Assembly: GCA_946811695.1 (NCBI GenBank)
Contig: OX328126.1
Span: forward strand, 89,538,785-89,602,784
Direction: 5' to 3'
DNA length: 64,000 nt
Origin: Gonocerus acuteangulatus
Taxonomy: Eukaryota > Arthropoda > Insecta > Hemiptera > Coreidae
Every line of letters starts with the position of its first letter. Position 1 is the stretch's first letter. The notes under the pieces are model-generated. The model had not been told where the DNA came from. It was given only the letters and a program-made list of their open reading frames with translations, and searched no databases. Below are positions 1-10,217 of the stretch, piece after piece. The translations under genes and the position numbers were made by a program.

Positions 1-410
1 TTTCTATCCCGAGCAATAAGTGTCGACACTTCTATACCGTCAGGTGAATACGCTGATTATAAAGAGAGAAATAAATGTCAGACAGAAATATCTTGGTTTC
101 TAGCTATATTGCCGAAACTTCTATACCAAGCAGAATGGACTACACAGGACACATATGTCTGAGTGTAAACAGGCCGGAAATTTATTGCAAAGCGAGAACC
201 GTCCTATACATATCCATGATATAAATGTCTAGCTATTTCTGTCCGTATGTAAACTTGCAAGAGAATATCTATCCGACACTTATATCGCGACATATATCGT
301 GACATATATTTCCCGCCAGAAATATCAAGTGTAAACGCACCCTTAAACTCGACCGCGCACCGAAAACAACCACTTTTGGTACTAGTGATGAAAATAACTA
401 TTCTGCTATT
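1..410. other. No gene; unassigned AT-rich sequence
   Basis: I see no convincing coding sequence. Bases 341-395 match 5253-5310 (see that entry). The rest shows only short repeated phrases such as GACATATAT near 297-310, and I cannot assign it. Confidence 0.5.
341..395 (+). repeat. Short interspersed repeat shared with 5253-5310
   Basis: The phrase CTCGACCGCGCACCGAAAAC, followed by AACCACTTTTGG, is repeated almost exactly at 5253-5310. Two near-identical copies 5 kb apart indicate a dispersed repeat. Family unknown. Confidence 0.6.
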
Positions 411-536
411 AACAGCACGTGGTCGAATGGGTGACCGACCACGTGCTGTTGGCATTATAAAAGGGCGGCAACCTATAGATAGCCCGGCGCTAATGGCCAA
501 TATGTAGATGCGCCGTAAAAAAAAAAAAAAAAAAAA
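411..536 (+). mobile_element. 5S rRNA-derived SINE, 5'-truncated, with hairpin at its 5' end
   Basis: Bases 430-453 match the 3' part of 5S rRNA (GGGTGACCGACCACGTGCTGTTGGC region). They are followed by the family tail GGCGGCAACC...AGCCCGGCGCTAATGGCC...GTAGATGCGCCGT and an A-run. A fuller copy is at 10808-10995 (minus). The head is truncated; instead the first 15 bases (411-425) are the exact reverse complement of 436-450, making a perfect 15-bp stem with a 10-base loop. SINEs of this type are transcribed by Pol III from the internal 5S promoter; this copy lacks most of it. Confidence 0.8.
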
Positions 537-544
537 ACCTCTTT

Positions 545-624
<80 letters not shown>
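545..624. repeat. (TA)n microsatellite
   Basis: Nearly pure TA dinucleotide run immediately downstream of the SINE A-tail. Confidence 0.95.
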
Positions 625-626
<2 letters not shown>

Positions 627-665
627 TGTTAACACTATAGCGGCCAGAGTTTTTGTTTTTTCGTC
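622..665 (+). repeat. Copy of the leader of the 36379-36965 repeat
   Basis: TGTCTGTTAACACTATAGCGG and the following GCCAGAGTTTTTGTTTTTTC recur after another (TA)n run at 36379. The shared junction (TA)n-TGTCTGTTAACAC suggests one repeat family with a TA-rich edge. Confidence 0.6.
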
Positions 666-825
666 ACAAAAAAAAAAACTATTCTGAACTAAGTGGTCTT
701 ATTTAGATTATTTCTACGCTTTTTATGATATATGTTTTTCGATTTCGAGTTACTGCTAACAGAACAGCTGTTATTGTACTGTATCTATTTCATAGTATTA
801 TTTTGAATTGTGGTTAATTTCAACT

Positions 826-958
826 GGTTCAATTCCCACTAGGGGTGGTGGCTTTTCTTTAGAAAAAAGGAAAAGCATCAGCCCTGTCCTAAGAAAAGAG
901 TGGTAACCTGTAGATAACCCGTCCCTAAATTCGTAGTTAGTAATAAATGGACGTTAAA
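826..958 (+). mobile_element. tRNA(Ser/Leu-like)-derived SINE, 5'-truncated
   Basis: Begins inside the B-box-like GGTTCAATTCCCACT and runs through the family body: TGGTGGCTTTTCTTTAG, AAAAGCATCAGCCCTGTCCT, GGTAACCTGTAGATAACCCG and TAATAAATGGACGTTAA. Fuller copies are at 13735-13935 (minus) and 61765-61955 (plus). The A-box half of the tRNA head is missing. Confidence 0.75.
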
Positions 959-1900
959 GTGTAATTTTTAAATTAATTTCAACTGTGATGGCAGGCCTTG
1001 AATTACTAGAAATGGACTGTGATTTTGTCCCCTATAGAGTTTACGCTATACCTGGTGATGGTCCATCCGAGGTAATAATATCCCGAACCCTTGCACAGCC
1101 TCCTTACCCATCAACATCCCCAGACAGAACACTTGGTAATGCGCGCAAATATAATGGGTGTTTCCAAATGACATCTTGGAAACATAAATTTTAACGTATA
1201 TTTATTATTGAAAACGAATTTTAACCTGTACTGGATAAACAGCTAATACTCCTAACCTGTACATAATAGGTTACCACCACGTTATATGTTTCTTGACACT
1301 GGTCCGAAGTGTCCCAGTGTCAAGAAATATTATACTTGGATTACTTATTAATTGATGAATAACATACTGTATGACGGGAACCGTGCTATAATAAACTGCA
1401 AAAAATTATATAGTAGCGTTAATTTTGATGTTACATTATTTAACGCAATAAAAAAAAAAACTACTTATCTGCCTTCACGAAGCACGGGTATTCAGCTAGC
1501 TTACAATATAATGAAATGCCTCATCTGTTGAATAATTTACACAGAGTATTAAAATATATATATATATATATATATATGTATATGTATATATAAAGAAATG
1601 GATTTCTCGTTGGAATCCTGAATTGCATTACTGCCCTAACTACGAGGAAGGGAAGAAGTATGAATGAACCCATCGGCCATTGATAAGTACGGCGACGTGC
1701 GTGTGCTTGCTCGGCTTCGTTCAGTAATGACTCTATCATCAAGATCCCTGTGAATGGACAGCTGTCGACAGCTGTATGATTTATATCTCTATGCCCACCT
1801 GTTGGATATCTATGCTGGTCGACATGTTCCAATTACTCCTGTATATCACTCCTAGAAACTCGGGTCATTAAAAGGTCCTGCTCAGGCTACGCTTTTAATT
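959..1900. other. No gene; unassigned sequence with small palindromes
   Basis: No recognisable coding sequence; the 69-codon open stretch at 985-1194 resembles nothing I know. It holds a perfect 13-bp inverted repeat at 1289-1327 (TTTCTTGACACTG and its complement), a (TA)n run at about 1551-1577 and an 18-bp perfect palindrome, ACAGCTGTCGACAGCTGT, at 1758-1775 that contains two E-box (CAGCTG) cores. Confidence 0.5.
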
Positions 1901-3212
1901 GAGCTTGTATTCCGTGACCTTAGCGAAATCCTCAGCAAGGTTGTGTAGGAAAGGTAATAGAATTTCTTTCCTATAAACGATTATTTTTATCAGTTTTAAG
2001 GTATATAACTTTTTTCCAACATCGTTTAGTTGAGCTTGTATTCCGTGACCTTAGCGAAATCCTCAGCAAGGTTGTGTAGGAAAGGTAATAGAATTCCTTT
2101 CCTATAAACGATTATTTTTATCAGTTTTAAGGTATATAACTTTTTTCCACACATCGTTTAGTTGAGCTTGTATTCCGTGACCTTAGCGAAATCCTCAGCA
2201 AGGTTGTGTAGGAAAGGTAATAGAATTTCTTTCCTATAAACGATTATTTTTATCAGTTTTAAGGTATATAACTTTTTTCCACACATCGTTTAGTTGAGCT
2301 TGTATTCCGTGACCTTAGCGAAATCCTCAGCAAACCTTATAGGAAAGGTAATAGAATTTCTTTCCTATAAACGATTATTTTTATCAGTTTTAAGGTATAT
2401 AACTTTTTTCCACACATCGTTTAGTTGAGCTTGTATTCCGTGACCTTAGCGAAATCCTCAGCAAGCCTCATAGGAAAGGTAATAGAATTTCTTTCCTATA
2501 AACGATTATTTTTATCAGTTTTAAGGTATCTAACTTTTTTCCACTCATCGTTTAGTTGAGCTTGTATTCCGTGACCTTAGCGAAATCCTCAGCAAACCTT
2601 ATAGGAAAGGTAATAGAATTTCTTTCCTATATACGATTATTTTTATCAGTTTTAAGGTATATAACTTTTTTCCACACATCGTTTAGTTGAGCTTGTATTC
2701 CGTGACCTTAGCGAAATCCTCAGCAAACCTTATAGGAAAGGTAATAGAATTTCCTGCCCATATACGATTATTTTTATCAGTTTTAAGGTATCTAACTTTT
2801 TTCCATACATCGTTTAGTTGAGCTTGTATTCCGTGACCTTAACGAAATCCTCAGCAAACCTTATAGGAAAGGTAATAGAATTTCCTGCCCATATACGATT
2901 ATTTTTATCAGTTTTAAGGTATCTAACTTTTTTCCATACATCGTTTAGTTGAGCTTGTATTCCGTGACCTTAGCGAAATCCTCAGCAAACCTTATAGGAA
3001 AGGTAATAGAATTTCCTGCCCATATACGATTATTTTTATCAGTTTTAAGGTATCTAACTTTTTTCCATACATCGTTTAGTTGAGCTTGTATTCCGTGACC
3101 TTAGCGAAATCCTCAGCAAGCCTTATAGGAAAGGTAATAGAATTTCCTGCCCATATACGATTATTTTTATCAGTTTTAAGGTATCTAACTTTTTTCCATA
3201 CATCGTTTAGTT
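1901..3212. repeat. 131-bp satellite, ten tandem copies
   Basis: The start word GAGCTTGTATTCCGTGACC recurs at 1901, 2032, 2164, 2296, 2427, 2558, 2689, 2820, 2951 and 3082, and the array breaks off at GAGCTGGTGG (3213). Unit length is 131-132 bp. Units fall in two subtypes. Those up to about 2740 mostly carry TTTCTTTCCTATAAACG; the later ones carry TTTCCTGCCCATATACG and TTCCATACATCG. That polarity suggests amplification of a diverged unit at the 3' side. Units show no long ORF. Confidence 0.95.
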
Positions 3213-3409
3213 GAGCTGGTGGTGACAACGTGTACCTAAATTAATATTTTAGTAGATTCTTTAATAATAAATATTTGTTTCCAGTTTATTTCTCCGTATC
3301 TTTTACTGATTACAGGTGGAGACTAGAAAACAACCAATGTGGACCTGGGCTGAATGATCAATTTTGAAGCCCTAAATAAATAAAATAACTTTTTTCCGTT
3401 TTTTTTAAT
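3213..3409. other. No gene; unassigned spacer
   Basis: AT-rich sequence between the satellite and the next interspersed repeat; nothing recognised. Confidence 0.5.
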
Positions 3410-4700
3410 CGTTCATTAAGGGGATATACCACCTTGTTCAATCAAAATCAAAGTAATCTTCTTGAATTTGTAAATAACAATTAAATCAAAAATTTTCAAT
3501 TCTTTATATCAAACGTTTTATATGGGATGTCAAAGTATCCAAAAAAAAAAAAGAGTTTCAATTCTTCGATAAAAAAAATGGCAGCGCTCTGTCTGACGAA
3601 CTGAAGCCCTCTTTTTTACGGGCGAAAGTCTGCAGACGGCAATTTTTATTCTGAAACAACTAAAATTATTCCGAAAGAAAATCATTAAATCTAGTAAAGT
3701 GCGTAGGCTTTTTGAGAAATATTATTTTTTTCGTAAGTGGTGAATAATTATTCATTTTCTATATAAAATCCGTCGAAAATCGGTATTATTTAATAAATAA
3801 ATAAAAAAAAAATTCCTACGAACTTTACAAGAAAATTTCATTAGGAAGCTGTAGTTAAAATTTCAAGTTGATCGGGCAAAAATTTAAAACGCTAGAGTGT
3901 TGACTGATTTGAAACACATAGTTTTGAGAAAACGACTTAAATTTTTAACCCTTTCTCTACCGTGGACTGCTCCAGCAGTCGAGAGCGGTCGGGACCCACA
4001 TACCGTGGACTTGTGTAGAAGTCGAAGGAAGACGGGACCCACGTACCGTGGACTTGTACAGCAGTCGAGAGCTCGGCGTATTTCTCGCATTCCTTATTTT
4101 CTCTTTTCTCGACTTTAGTGCTATCTAGCGTTACGTTATTGTACTTCTAGTATTCCTGTCTATTACTAGATGGCATTTGAATGAAGTTTTTGGTAGTTTT
4201 CAGTCGAATTACAACTCGTTGCCTTCTCCACCCATTTACCCGGTCAACCTTCTTCAAATTATCGTTTGTTTTTATACCTCTGTACATTCCCAACAACTTG
4301 TTATTGCAAAATTAGTTCGCTTTTAGTCTTGAAGTGTTAAGATCTTATATTCGTGTTTTGTTAAATGTAGATAAAAACGTTTTTTTTTATTTTGTGTCCT
4401 CCATTTAAAAATAAAAGTAATATTTAATTGATAAAATTAATATATTACGTATTTAATTGGAATATGACATTAAATTAACTGTAAATATTTTTAATAATTC
4501 TTTTGTTTTTGTAAATACGTTTTATACAAAAAATAAAAATAATGTGCGATTATCCCGTACAGCAGAACACATCTCGTAGAGGTTCTTTGCGTACGGAAAG
4601 GGTTAATGTTCTGAAATATTCATTTTTTCATGCTTTCTTGAAATAAATATTAAAAAATTGGTTTTAATTCTGAAATGTATTGAAGGAGGACCAAAAAAAA
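3410..4700 (+). repeat. Non-coding interspersed repeat, copy A (interrupted)
   Basis: Collinear with 20665-21300. Shared words include TTTATATCAAA-GTTTTATATGG, AGTCTGCAG, AACTAAAATTATT-CGAAAGAA, CATTAGGAAGCTG and GAAATGTATTGAAGGAGGAC. No ORF is visible and the family is unknown. The copy is split by a piggyBac-like element at 3945-4604, which makes it older than that insertion. Confidence 0.7.
3945..4604. mobile_element. piggyBac-like non-autonomous element (MITE) at TTAA
   Basis: The left end is TTAA-CCCTTTCTCTACCGT and the right end CGTACGGAAAGGG-TTAA, giving short inverted ends (CCCTTTC) flanked by TTAA, the piggyBac target. The related repeat at 21165-21180 has an uninterrupted TTTAAATTTTAATGTAC at the same place, that is, a paralogous empty site with one TTAA. 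Inside, TACCGTGGAC recurs every ~43 bp near 3958, 4001 and 4044. No transposase is present, so it would need one in trans. Confidence 0.65.
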
Positions 4701-4898
4701 AAAAACTTAACAATTAACAAGGGACGAAACGTGGATCGCTCAAAAAATCTTCAAATGAGCATCGGATTCACTCGGTATTGGGATTTCAATAGAAAAATCG
4801 TATATTTTGCCCATTTAATAGTTATTTAATAGTTATTTTTATGCTGCATCAAAAAAACATGTGTTTTCAATACTCGGTGTGAGTCCGTAAAATAGTAC

Positions 4899-4920
4899 TT
4901 TTCGGGCCTAGGCCCGAAAA
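4899..4920. other. Perfect 22-bp palindrome
   Basis: The 22 bases are self-complementary (TTTTCGGGCC-TAGGCCCGAAAA). This is GC-rich in an AT-rich setting and could extrude or fold as RNA. Function unknown. Confidence 0.8.
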
Positions 4921-5252
4921 ATCTTTTTGGTGCGCTAAACTTATCTGCTACTAATAAACATGTGTTTGAAGGAGGTTACTTTTAGATACTGTAATTCTTT
5001 CTAATATTTGTTTACTTATAATATGTAGTGTGTTTCTTCTATTATAGGTTAATAAACAGATGTTTTTTTTTCAAATAAAAAAAAGGTGTCAATTTAATTT
5101 CTTTTACTGTATCTTAAAGTTATTAATGAAATATAAAAGACTTTTAATATACTCAAGTATTAGCAGTATAATGAAAAGTATTGTTCATAACACGTACCAA
5201 AAGTGTGTTTTCGGTGCTTGGTCTAATTTCCGCACTCGGCTACGCCTCGCGC
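4921..5252. other. No gene; unassigned AT-rich sequence
   Basis: Low-complexity AT-rich sequence. The 65-codon open stretch at 5060-5257 is lysine/serine-rich and resembles nothing known. A TTTTCGGTGC at about 5209 pairs with GCACCGAAAA of the next entry. Confidence 0.45.
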
Positions 5253-5310
5253 GTTAAGCTCGACCGCGCACCGAAAACAACCACTTTTGGTCCTAGTGAT
5301 GAAAAAAAAA
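5253..5310 (+). repeat. Short interspersed repeat, second copy
   Basis: Matches 341-395 (CTCGACCGCGCACCGAAAAC...TAGTGATGAAAA). The upstream TTTTCGGTGC forms an imperfect inverted repeat with GCACCGAAAA. Confidence 0.6.
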
Positions 5311-5390
5311 TTTCTTCTCATAAATACTCTTGGGTGTCAGGAAGTATTTAGTTAGGGAAGCATTTTATCCCATAAAAAAAATGTAAAAAA

Positions 5391-5547
5391 GAAGTTACAA
5401 GGTAGTATTACCACTTAAGTTACAAGGTAGTATTAAAATAAGTTACAAGGTAGTATTACCACTTAAGTTACAAGGTAGTATTAAAAGAAGTTACAAGGTA
5501 GTATTACCACTTAAGTTACAAGGTAGAATTAAAAGAAGTTACAAGGT

Positions 5548-5583
<36 letters not shown>

Positions 5584-5775
5584 GGCGCATCTACATCTAG
5601 GTCATTAGCGCCGACATCCAGGGTGCAGCGAGGAATTTTACCAGCGAGCCGTGGGATGATAAAATTCCTGCCGGAGGTTGGGAATCGAACCCACCATCTC
5701 CTGCTTATGAATCCAAGGCGCTAGCCATTAGACCACGGGAGACCCCGTTACAAGGTAGTATTACCACTTAAGTTG
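5391..5775. repeat. Short tandem array (GTTACAAGGTAG) split by a SINE
   Basis: AGTTACAAGGTAGTATT alternates with ACCACTTA or AAAAGA spacers, giving a ~25-27-bp unit and a ~52-bp higher-order unit, from 5391 to 5550. One more unit lies at 5747-5775 beyond the inserted SINE. GTTACAAGGTAG is present on both sides of the insertion and could be its target duplication, but the array itself supplies the same word. Confidence 0.85.
5551..5747 (-). mobile_element. tRNA-derived SINE sharing its 3' tail with the 5S SINE
   Basis: On the minus strand the head reads TCCCGTGGTCTAATGGCTAG (A-box-like) with GGTGGGTTCGATTCCCA (B box). The putative anticodon loop is TTCATAA. After a middle part containing a short inverted repeat (AGGAATTTTA/TAAAATTCCT), it ends GGCGCTAATGACC...GTAGATGCGCCGT plus an A-tail. 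That ending is essentially the tail of the 5S-derived SINEs at 411-536 and 10808-10995. Two different Pol III heads on one tail imply modular exchange. Confidence 0.8.
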
Positions 5776-5865
5776 TTCCATATTGTGCGGTTCACGTAGT
5801 GATGGGAATTCTCGAATATGAATAGATCTTTTCAATCGATTCGAATCGAAATGAAAATATCAATC

Positions 5866-5866
<1 letters not shown>

Positions 5867-5907
<41 letters not shown>
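5867..5907 (+). repeat. Poly(A) run
   Basis: About 40 A residues; probably an old retroposon tail, though no body is recognised upstream. Confidence 0.8.
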
Positions 5908-5909
<2 letters not shown>

Positions 5910-7489
5910 CTGGCGGGTTCTGTTCGATTTTAAAATATCGATTTTCTAGGCTCAAAAGATCTATTTACGATATGAATCGATCTCACATATCGACGGTTTC
6001 TGTCGCCTACATAGACTCTACAAGGTGCGTGTGATTTGCAGAATGAATGCACCTTTGGCGAGTCAAAGTCTTAAGAAATATTTAGTTATTTAAAGCACTT
6101 TCCCCTGAAGAGGGACCACAAACTTGAGAAACATGTTTGAAAGTGATGAAATACATTGTGAAGTGAATTTTCACTGACCTTCCACCTATTTCGGTAATTT
6201 CAAAATTATTATAAAGGGTAATTTAATTATTAGTTAGTAATAAAAACAAATTATTTATTTAAATGTTAACGTCCATTTATTATTGACACAGGATTTTAGA
6301 ATGGGTTATCTATAGGTTACCATCCGATAAAAAAAAATAAGAAAAAATATAATAAAATAAAAAAATAAATAAATTACGATTACTAAATGAAGGGTATTAA
6401 TTAATAATACCAAACAGGTGAAGAATAACCCTTCAAAATTTTTTCAAACTTTACATTTATTTCTCCATCACAACGTTTCGGACACACAGGTCCATCCTCA
6501 GGCAATCTACAATAGTATATTAATTTCAGATATTACATCCTCCAAAACCATTTACTAAATTTTATTGTCATAATTTTAAACTCACCATGTCCTGTTCATT
6601 ACTCTAGTTACACTAAAACAGTCATGCAATAAATAAACATGATTCCTGTAAGGAACCAAGTCAAATTACACCAACATCAATTAAACACTCATTATCACAG
6701 CCATATTAGACTTTATCAAGCTGCCTAGGCCTATTATATTTGGTATAACTAAAAATTAAATTAAAACATTAAAATTCAATTAGTCAAAATATATAATAAA
6801 TTATGTATGACATATCACAGACAAATTGTGTAATCTCCACTTAACATTAGTTTTATTACCATATTTAATATACAATACACTGAGGTATGTAACCCAGATA
6901 TTTAAACTGTGAAAGTAATCTATTACACTGTCATCAGAAATTAATTTTATTTAATATGTCAACATAATGTTGTCCTATACCTTTAACGTATGTTTTGAAA
7001 TTAATGGTTCTATTGATATTTTTAGTTATGTAAAAATATAATAAAATTATATAATAAAATAAAAAAAATAAATAAAGTTTAAGTTTTTATTGAACGCTTC
7101 AAAAATTAACTTAGAAATTTGTAGTTAATGTTTAGAACTTCATACAAGATCCCAGTTCTATGAGAAAATTACAGGATTAAAATCACGCTATGAAGCTAAA
7201 GGTCATTCAGATAATTATAACATTAGGCAAATAGTTGCGTGCAAATATCCCGGGATAGAGAACCAACAAGAAACCAGTCCGCAGGAGTAGCGACCACCCG
7301 CGAATTCAATCATTAAATATATCCGGGATAATAGCGGCGTTTTAGGCGAAATTAGTTAGTCATCAGGAAGAGGATTCAGCTTGCGAAACGCAATCTTCAT
7401 TTTAGATTCGAAAATAGATACGAAGTTATGAAGGAAATATTTCACTTTGTATATTTATTAAAAATAAATCATATCATCAAATGTGAATA
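5908..7489. other. No gene; AT-rich sequence with repeat fragments
   Basis: No coding sequence recognised. It contains a minus-strand tail fragment of the tRNA(Ser/Leu-like) SINE at about 6263-6325 (TAACGTCCATTTATTA...GGGTTATCTATAGGTTACCA) and a hammerhead-like motif at 6473-6502 (separate entry). A weaker CTGAAGA...GAGAAACATG resemblance lies at 6105-6135. The remainder is unassigned. Confidence 0.5.
6473..6502 (-). ncRNA. Hammerhead-like core motif (candidate), repeat-associated
   Basis: The minus strand reads CCTGAGGATGGACCTGTGTG then TCCGAAACGTTG. The order CUGAGGA, a hairpin with GGAC pairing GUCC, then GAAA matches the CUGANGA-stem II-GAAA half of a hammerhead core. Hammerhead ribozymes are known in Penelope-like retroelements. 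I do not see a convincing cleavage strand, so this may be a dead remnant or a coincidence. The surrounding repeat family is unidentified. Confidence 0.35.
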
Positions 7490-8027
7490 TATAATTAATT
7501 AATGTAGATGGAGATAGTTAGCCGCTGCAGAGATACGAAGATAGGTATAGTTGGGATTCGGCTAGGAGAAAAACGTCAGACTTTCAAAAAGAAATCTGTA
7601 TTTGGACGTTTCGACTGCACAATGGCAGCCTTCTTCAGCTAAAAAATATATACAACTATAAGTAAAAAAAATATATATGTACAACTAGTAAATAAAAGAC
7701 AGGCAGAAATGAGCGGAGTATATATATCAATACAATAAATTTTAACCAATGTTTTAAAAATTTTAACCAATAAATTTTAACCAGTGTTTTAAAAATAAGA
7801 TTGGTTAAAATTTATTGTATTGATATATATACTCCGCTCATTTCTGCCTGTCTTTTACTTACTAGTTGTACATATATATATTTTTTACTTATAGTTGTAT
7901 ATATTTTTTAGCTGAAGAAGGCTGCCATTGTGCAGTCGAAACGTCCAAATACAGATTTCTTTTTGAAAGTCTGACGTTTTTCTCCTAGCCGAATCCCAAC
8001 TATACCTATCTTCGTATAATTAATTAA
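7490..8027 (-). mobile_element. Foldback element 1 (512 bp) with 13-bp target duplication
   Basis: TATAATTAATTAA flanks the element at 7490-7502 and 8015-8027. Within it, 7536-7750 and 7800-8014 are inverted copies of ~215 bp around a ~49-bp loop. A one-sided tail (7503-7535; minus-strand GCGGCTAACTATCTCCATC) lies outside the inverted repeat, and its relatives are in foldbacks 2 and 3. Each arm carries CTGAAGAAGGCTGC...GCAGTCGAAACGTCC. A variable-length direct duplication with a one-sided tail argues for target-primed retrotransposition, as in Penelope-like elements, more than for cut-and-paste transposition. Confidence 0.75.
7912..7946 (+). ncRNA. Hammerhead-like core in foldback 1 (inverted copy at 7605-7639)
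   Basis: CTGAAGA is followed by A, then GGCTGC-CATTGT-GCAGTC (six pairs with one G-U), then GAAACGTC. Downstream, GACGTTTTT at about 7972-7980 could pair with CGTC as stem III and supply U-U at the cleavage position. This is the best candidate for a full core in the window. The extra A before stem II departs from the textbook core. Activity is unproven. Confidence 0.4.
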
Positions 8028-8470
8028 ATAAGACACAAACAGGGGCAGAGGTTAACAGTGTAGATTATAAAATTGTAAGCTATAACATTGAAATAACATT
8101 TTACTTAATAATCAGGAAAATTCTGATTATTAAGTCAAATGTTATATTATGGTCAACTATACTATATTCCTGATACGAATCTAGTATTTTTACCATGAAT
8201 GTTTGCAGCGACAAAACTATGACTTACCTTACAATATGAATGAATTACTCGGCGATGGAAGCAAATATATAGATGAGATATTGAACTACCTAAACAAGAC
8301 CAACTTACTGACCAGTTTATAACATATACTATAGGGGATTAAAAAAAAAAATAAGCATAAACTATATCTTCTTCGTTCAACTTCATTTCATTACTCAAAC
8401 ATTAATATACTTAATATGTAGGTATGTGCATACATACGTGAAAATAATTTACAGAGCATTTGTTATATAT
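8028..8470. other. No gene; contains a small inverted repeat
   Basis: Bases 8094-8142 form a 21-bp inverted repeat with one mismatch (TTAATAATCAG / CTGATTATTAA) around GAAAATT. Part of this sequence resembles 11340-11440 (TTGTAAGC-ATAA-ATTGAAATA). No coding sequence is seen. Confidence 0.55.
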
Positions 8471-8832
8471 GGGGATGAGGTTAGCTCAGTGGTAGAGCAC
8501 TCGACTAATGAACTGGAGGACCAGGTTCAAAACCCGAGCGCGCACTAAAGATTTTTTCTTCTAGTGCTGCCGTTCGAGGGTTGGATTTGTGGTCCCAGAT
8601 CGTCCCTAGGCTCACCCAGCCTAGGTACCCATTATTAATTAAATTAATTGATTTAATTAACAATGGGTACCTTGGGTGCTAATGATTCTAGCAGTCGAAG
8701 CAGACAAGGGGAAAATCAGGCGGCCGGAGCATAGTGTTGACCACACTATCTCCCTAGTGTGCCGGATGGTCAAGAATCAGATACCTCTACAGTAGCTGCC
8801 CCTCTGGGCCATTGTGGCCTGTTACGGGACTG

Positions 8833-8837
<5 letters not shown>
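8471..8837 (+). mobile_element. tRNA(Ile-like)-derived SINE, near full length
   Basis: The tRNA-like head is GAGGTTAGCTCAGTGGTAGA (A box) and GGTTCAAAACCCG (B box). The family body follows: CACTAAAGATTTTTTCTTCT, AATGGGTACCTTGGGTGCTA, AGGCGGCCGGAGCATAG, and the end CCTGTTACGGGACTGATTTT. The loop CTAATGA/CTAATAA resembles tRNA-Ile(AAT). The element ends in T-rich sequence rather than poly(A). Other copies are at 17214, 27023, 34590, 50594 and 58580. Confidence 0.85.

Positions 8838-8898
<61 letters not shown>
8838..8898. repeat. (TA)n microsatellite at a SINE 3' end
   Basis: Pure TA run starting directly after GGGACTGATTTT. Confidence 0.95.
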
Positions 8899-8900
<2 letters not shown>

Positions 8901-9232
8901 ATTAATGACTTAAAAAAAATATATTATGACTAAACATCTGTTCTTTACAACCATGACTGACACACAAAACAATGCAAATTAAACACTAACCCACATCTTA
9001 TCACAAAACGTCACAATACAAAACTAGCAAAGTTAAAATCTGCTAAATTGTTACTTTATATAATTTGTTAGCATATTTGTATACTTGAAGATATAAGTAA
9101 AATGGTACTCTCCTATATCTAGATGTAAAATGAACTATATAAATACAGTGTAATGTATATTTATATACTGTGATGTACATATTCAATAATGTTTTTTTTA
9201 TGCACGCATGTAATAATATAATTTTATGAATA
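8899..9232. other. No gene; unassigned AT-rich sequence
   Basis: Nothing recognised between the microsatellite and the Tigger-like element. Confidence 0.5.
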
Positions 9233-10163
9233 CAGTAGAACTTGGATAATTCGAACCCCTAGGGACCGACAAAAAAGTTCGAATTATCCAAAATTCGAAT
9301 TACAAAAGTTTTTGAAAACAAAGGGGTAAAAAATCGAACTTCATATTTTTAAATATTTTAATTTAAAAAAATACATACATTTTATTTAAACAATAACAAA
9401 CGTTTTATAAATTGGTGATTACGTACATAAGTAATAAATAATTTATCAAAAAAGTCAAAATAAAAGTCTATTGTTTTGAAAAAAAAGTTTTTTTCATGGG
9501 GAAGAATTTTTTCTTTATTTTTTAGGTCAGTTGATAAAGTGTTAGGAGGAATTCCAAAGTCCTTAGCAATTTCAGATTTTTTCTTTATTCCTTTTTCAAC
9601 TTCTTTAATTGCAGCTATTTTCTCTGACAAGTTTAAAGATAACTTCTAGGCTTTGACATCTTAAATCAACAACACACTGAGCTGCACTGTACACCAGAAA
9701 TTCGAGGCACAAGCAATACAACAGATCTAGGCGCTGACTGACTTAACAGCTGAATAAGAAATGAAGATTGGAGGCAATTCTAGGATAGAACGACAGGATG
9801 GTGTATGTAACAACAACCCCTGAAAGTGAGGAAGCACGACTCACCACTTTGCAGAACTCCTAGAGTCCAAGAACTAGACTATGAGACCGCCGCGCTTCTT
9901 CTCCCGGAACCCCATCATCCGTATCTTACTATCCTTCTTACCCAAGGGAAGAATATTTTGACAAGATTTAAGATCGATCGCCTCACTGTCCACTACCCAA
10001 TGGAGGTACAGGCTCGTGAAAAATTCGAATTATCCAAAATTTTATTCGAATTAACCACGATTTTTTTTACATTGTTTTTGCCCTAAATTCCAGGGACCGA
10101 GAGAAATATTCGAATTAAAGACGATTTCGAATTATCGAAGTTCGAATTATCCATGTTCCACTG
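9233..10163 (-). mobile_element. Tigger/pogo-like DNA transposon, internally deleted
   Basis: The ends are CAGTAGAACTTGGATAATTC (left) and the complement of CAGTGGAACATGGATAATTC (right), each bordered by TA. This fits the Tc1/mariner superfamily target and the Tigger end consensus CAGTRGAACC. Additional internal copies of TTCGAATTATCCAAAAT lie near both ends. The length, ~930 bp, is far below an autonomous Tigger (~2.5 kb). Only the N-terminal helix-turn-helix remains (9505-9659). Confidence 0.8.
9505..9659 (-). pseudogene. Tigger/pogo transposase N-terminal HTH fragment (frameshifted)
   Basis: From ATG at 9657-9659 the sequence reads MSKP, shifts frame by one base, and continues KLSLNLSEKIAAIKEVEKG-IKKKSEIAKDFGIPPNTLS. 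This matches the CENP-B/Tigger N-terminal DNA-binding domain, which binds the element's own ends. After about NKEKI the resemblance stops, so the second HTH and the DDE catalytic domain are absent. An in-frame start at 9630 gives an 82-codon ORF, but its C-terminal half is not transposase-like. Non-functional as a transposase. Confidence 0.75.
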
Positions 10164-10217
10164 TATATGTAATGATTGTTCTGAGCAAGTCGCTAATGTT
10201 ACGGATGCTCATAAAAT

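Noticed and set aside
8471..8543. Functional tRNA-Ile gene
   Set aside because: The cloverleaf stems are poor, and the sequence continues into a dispersed SINE body seen at five other loci.
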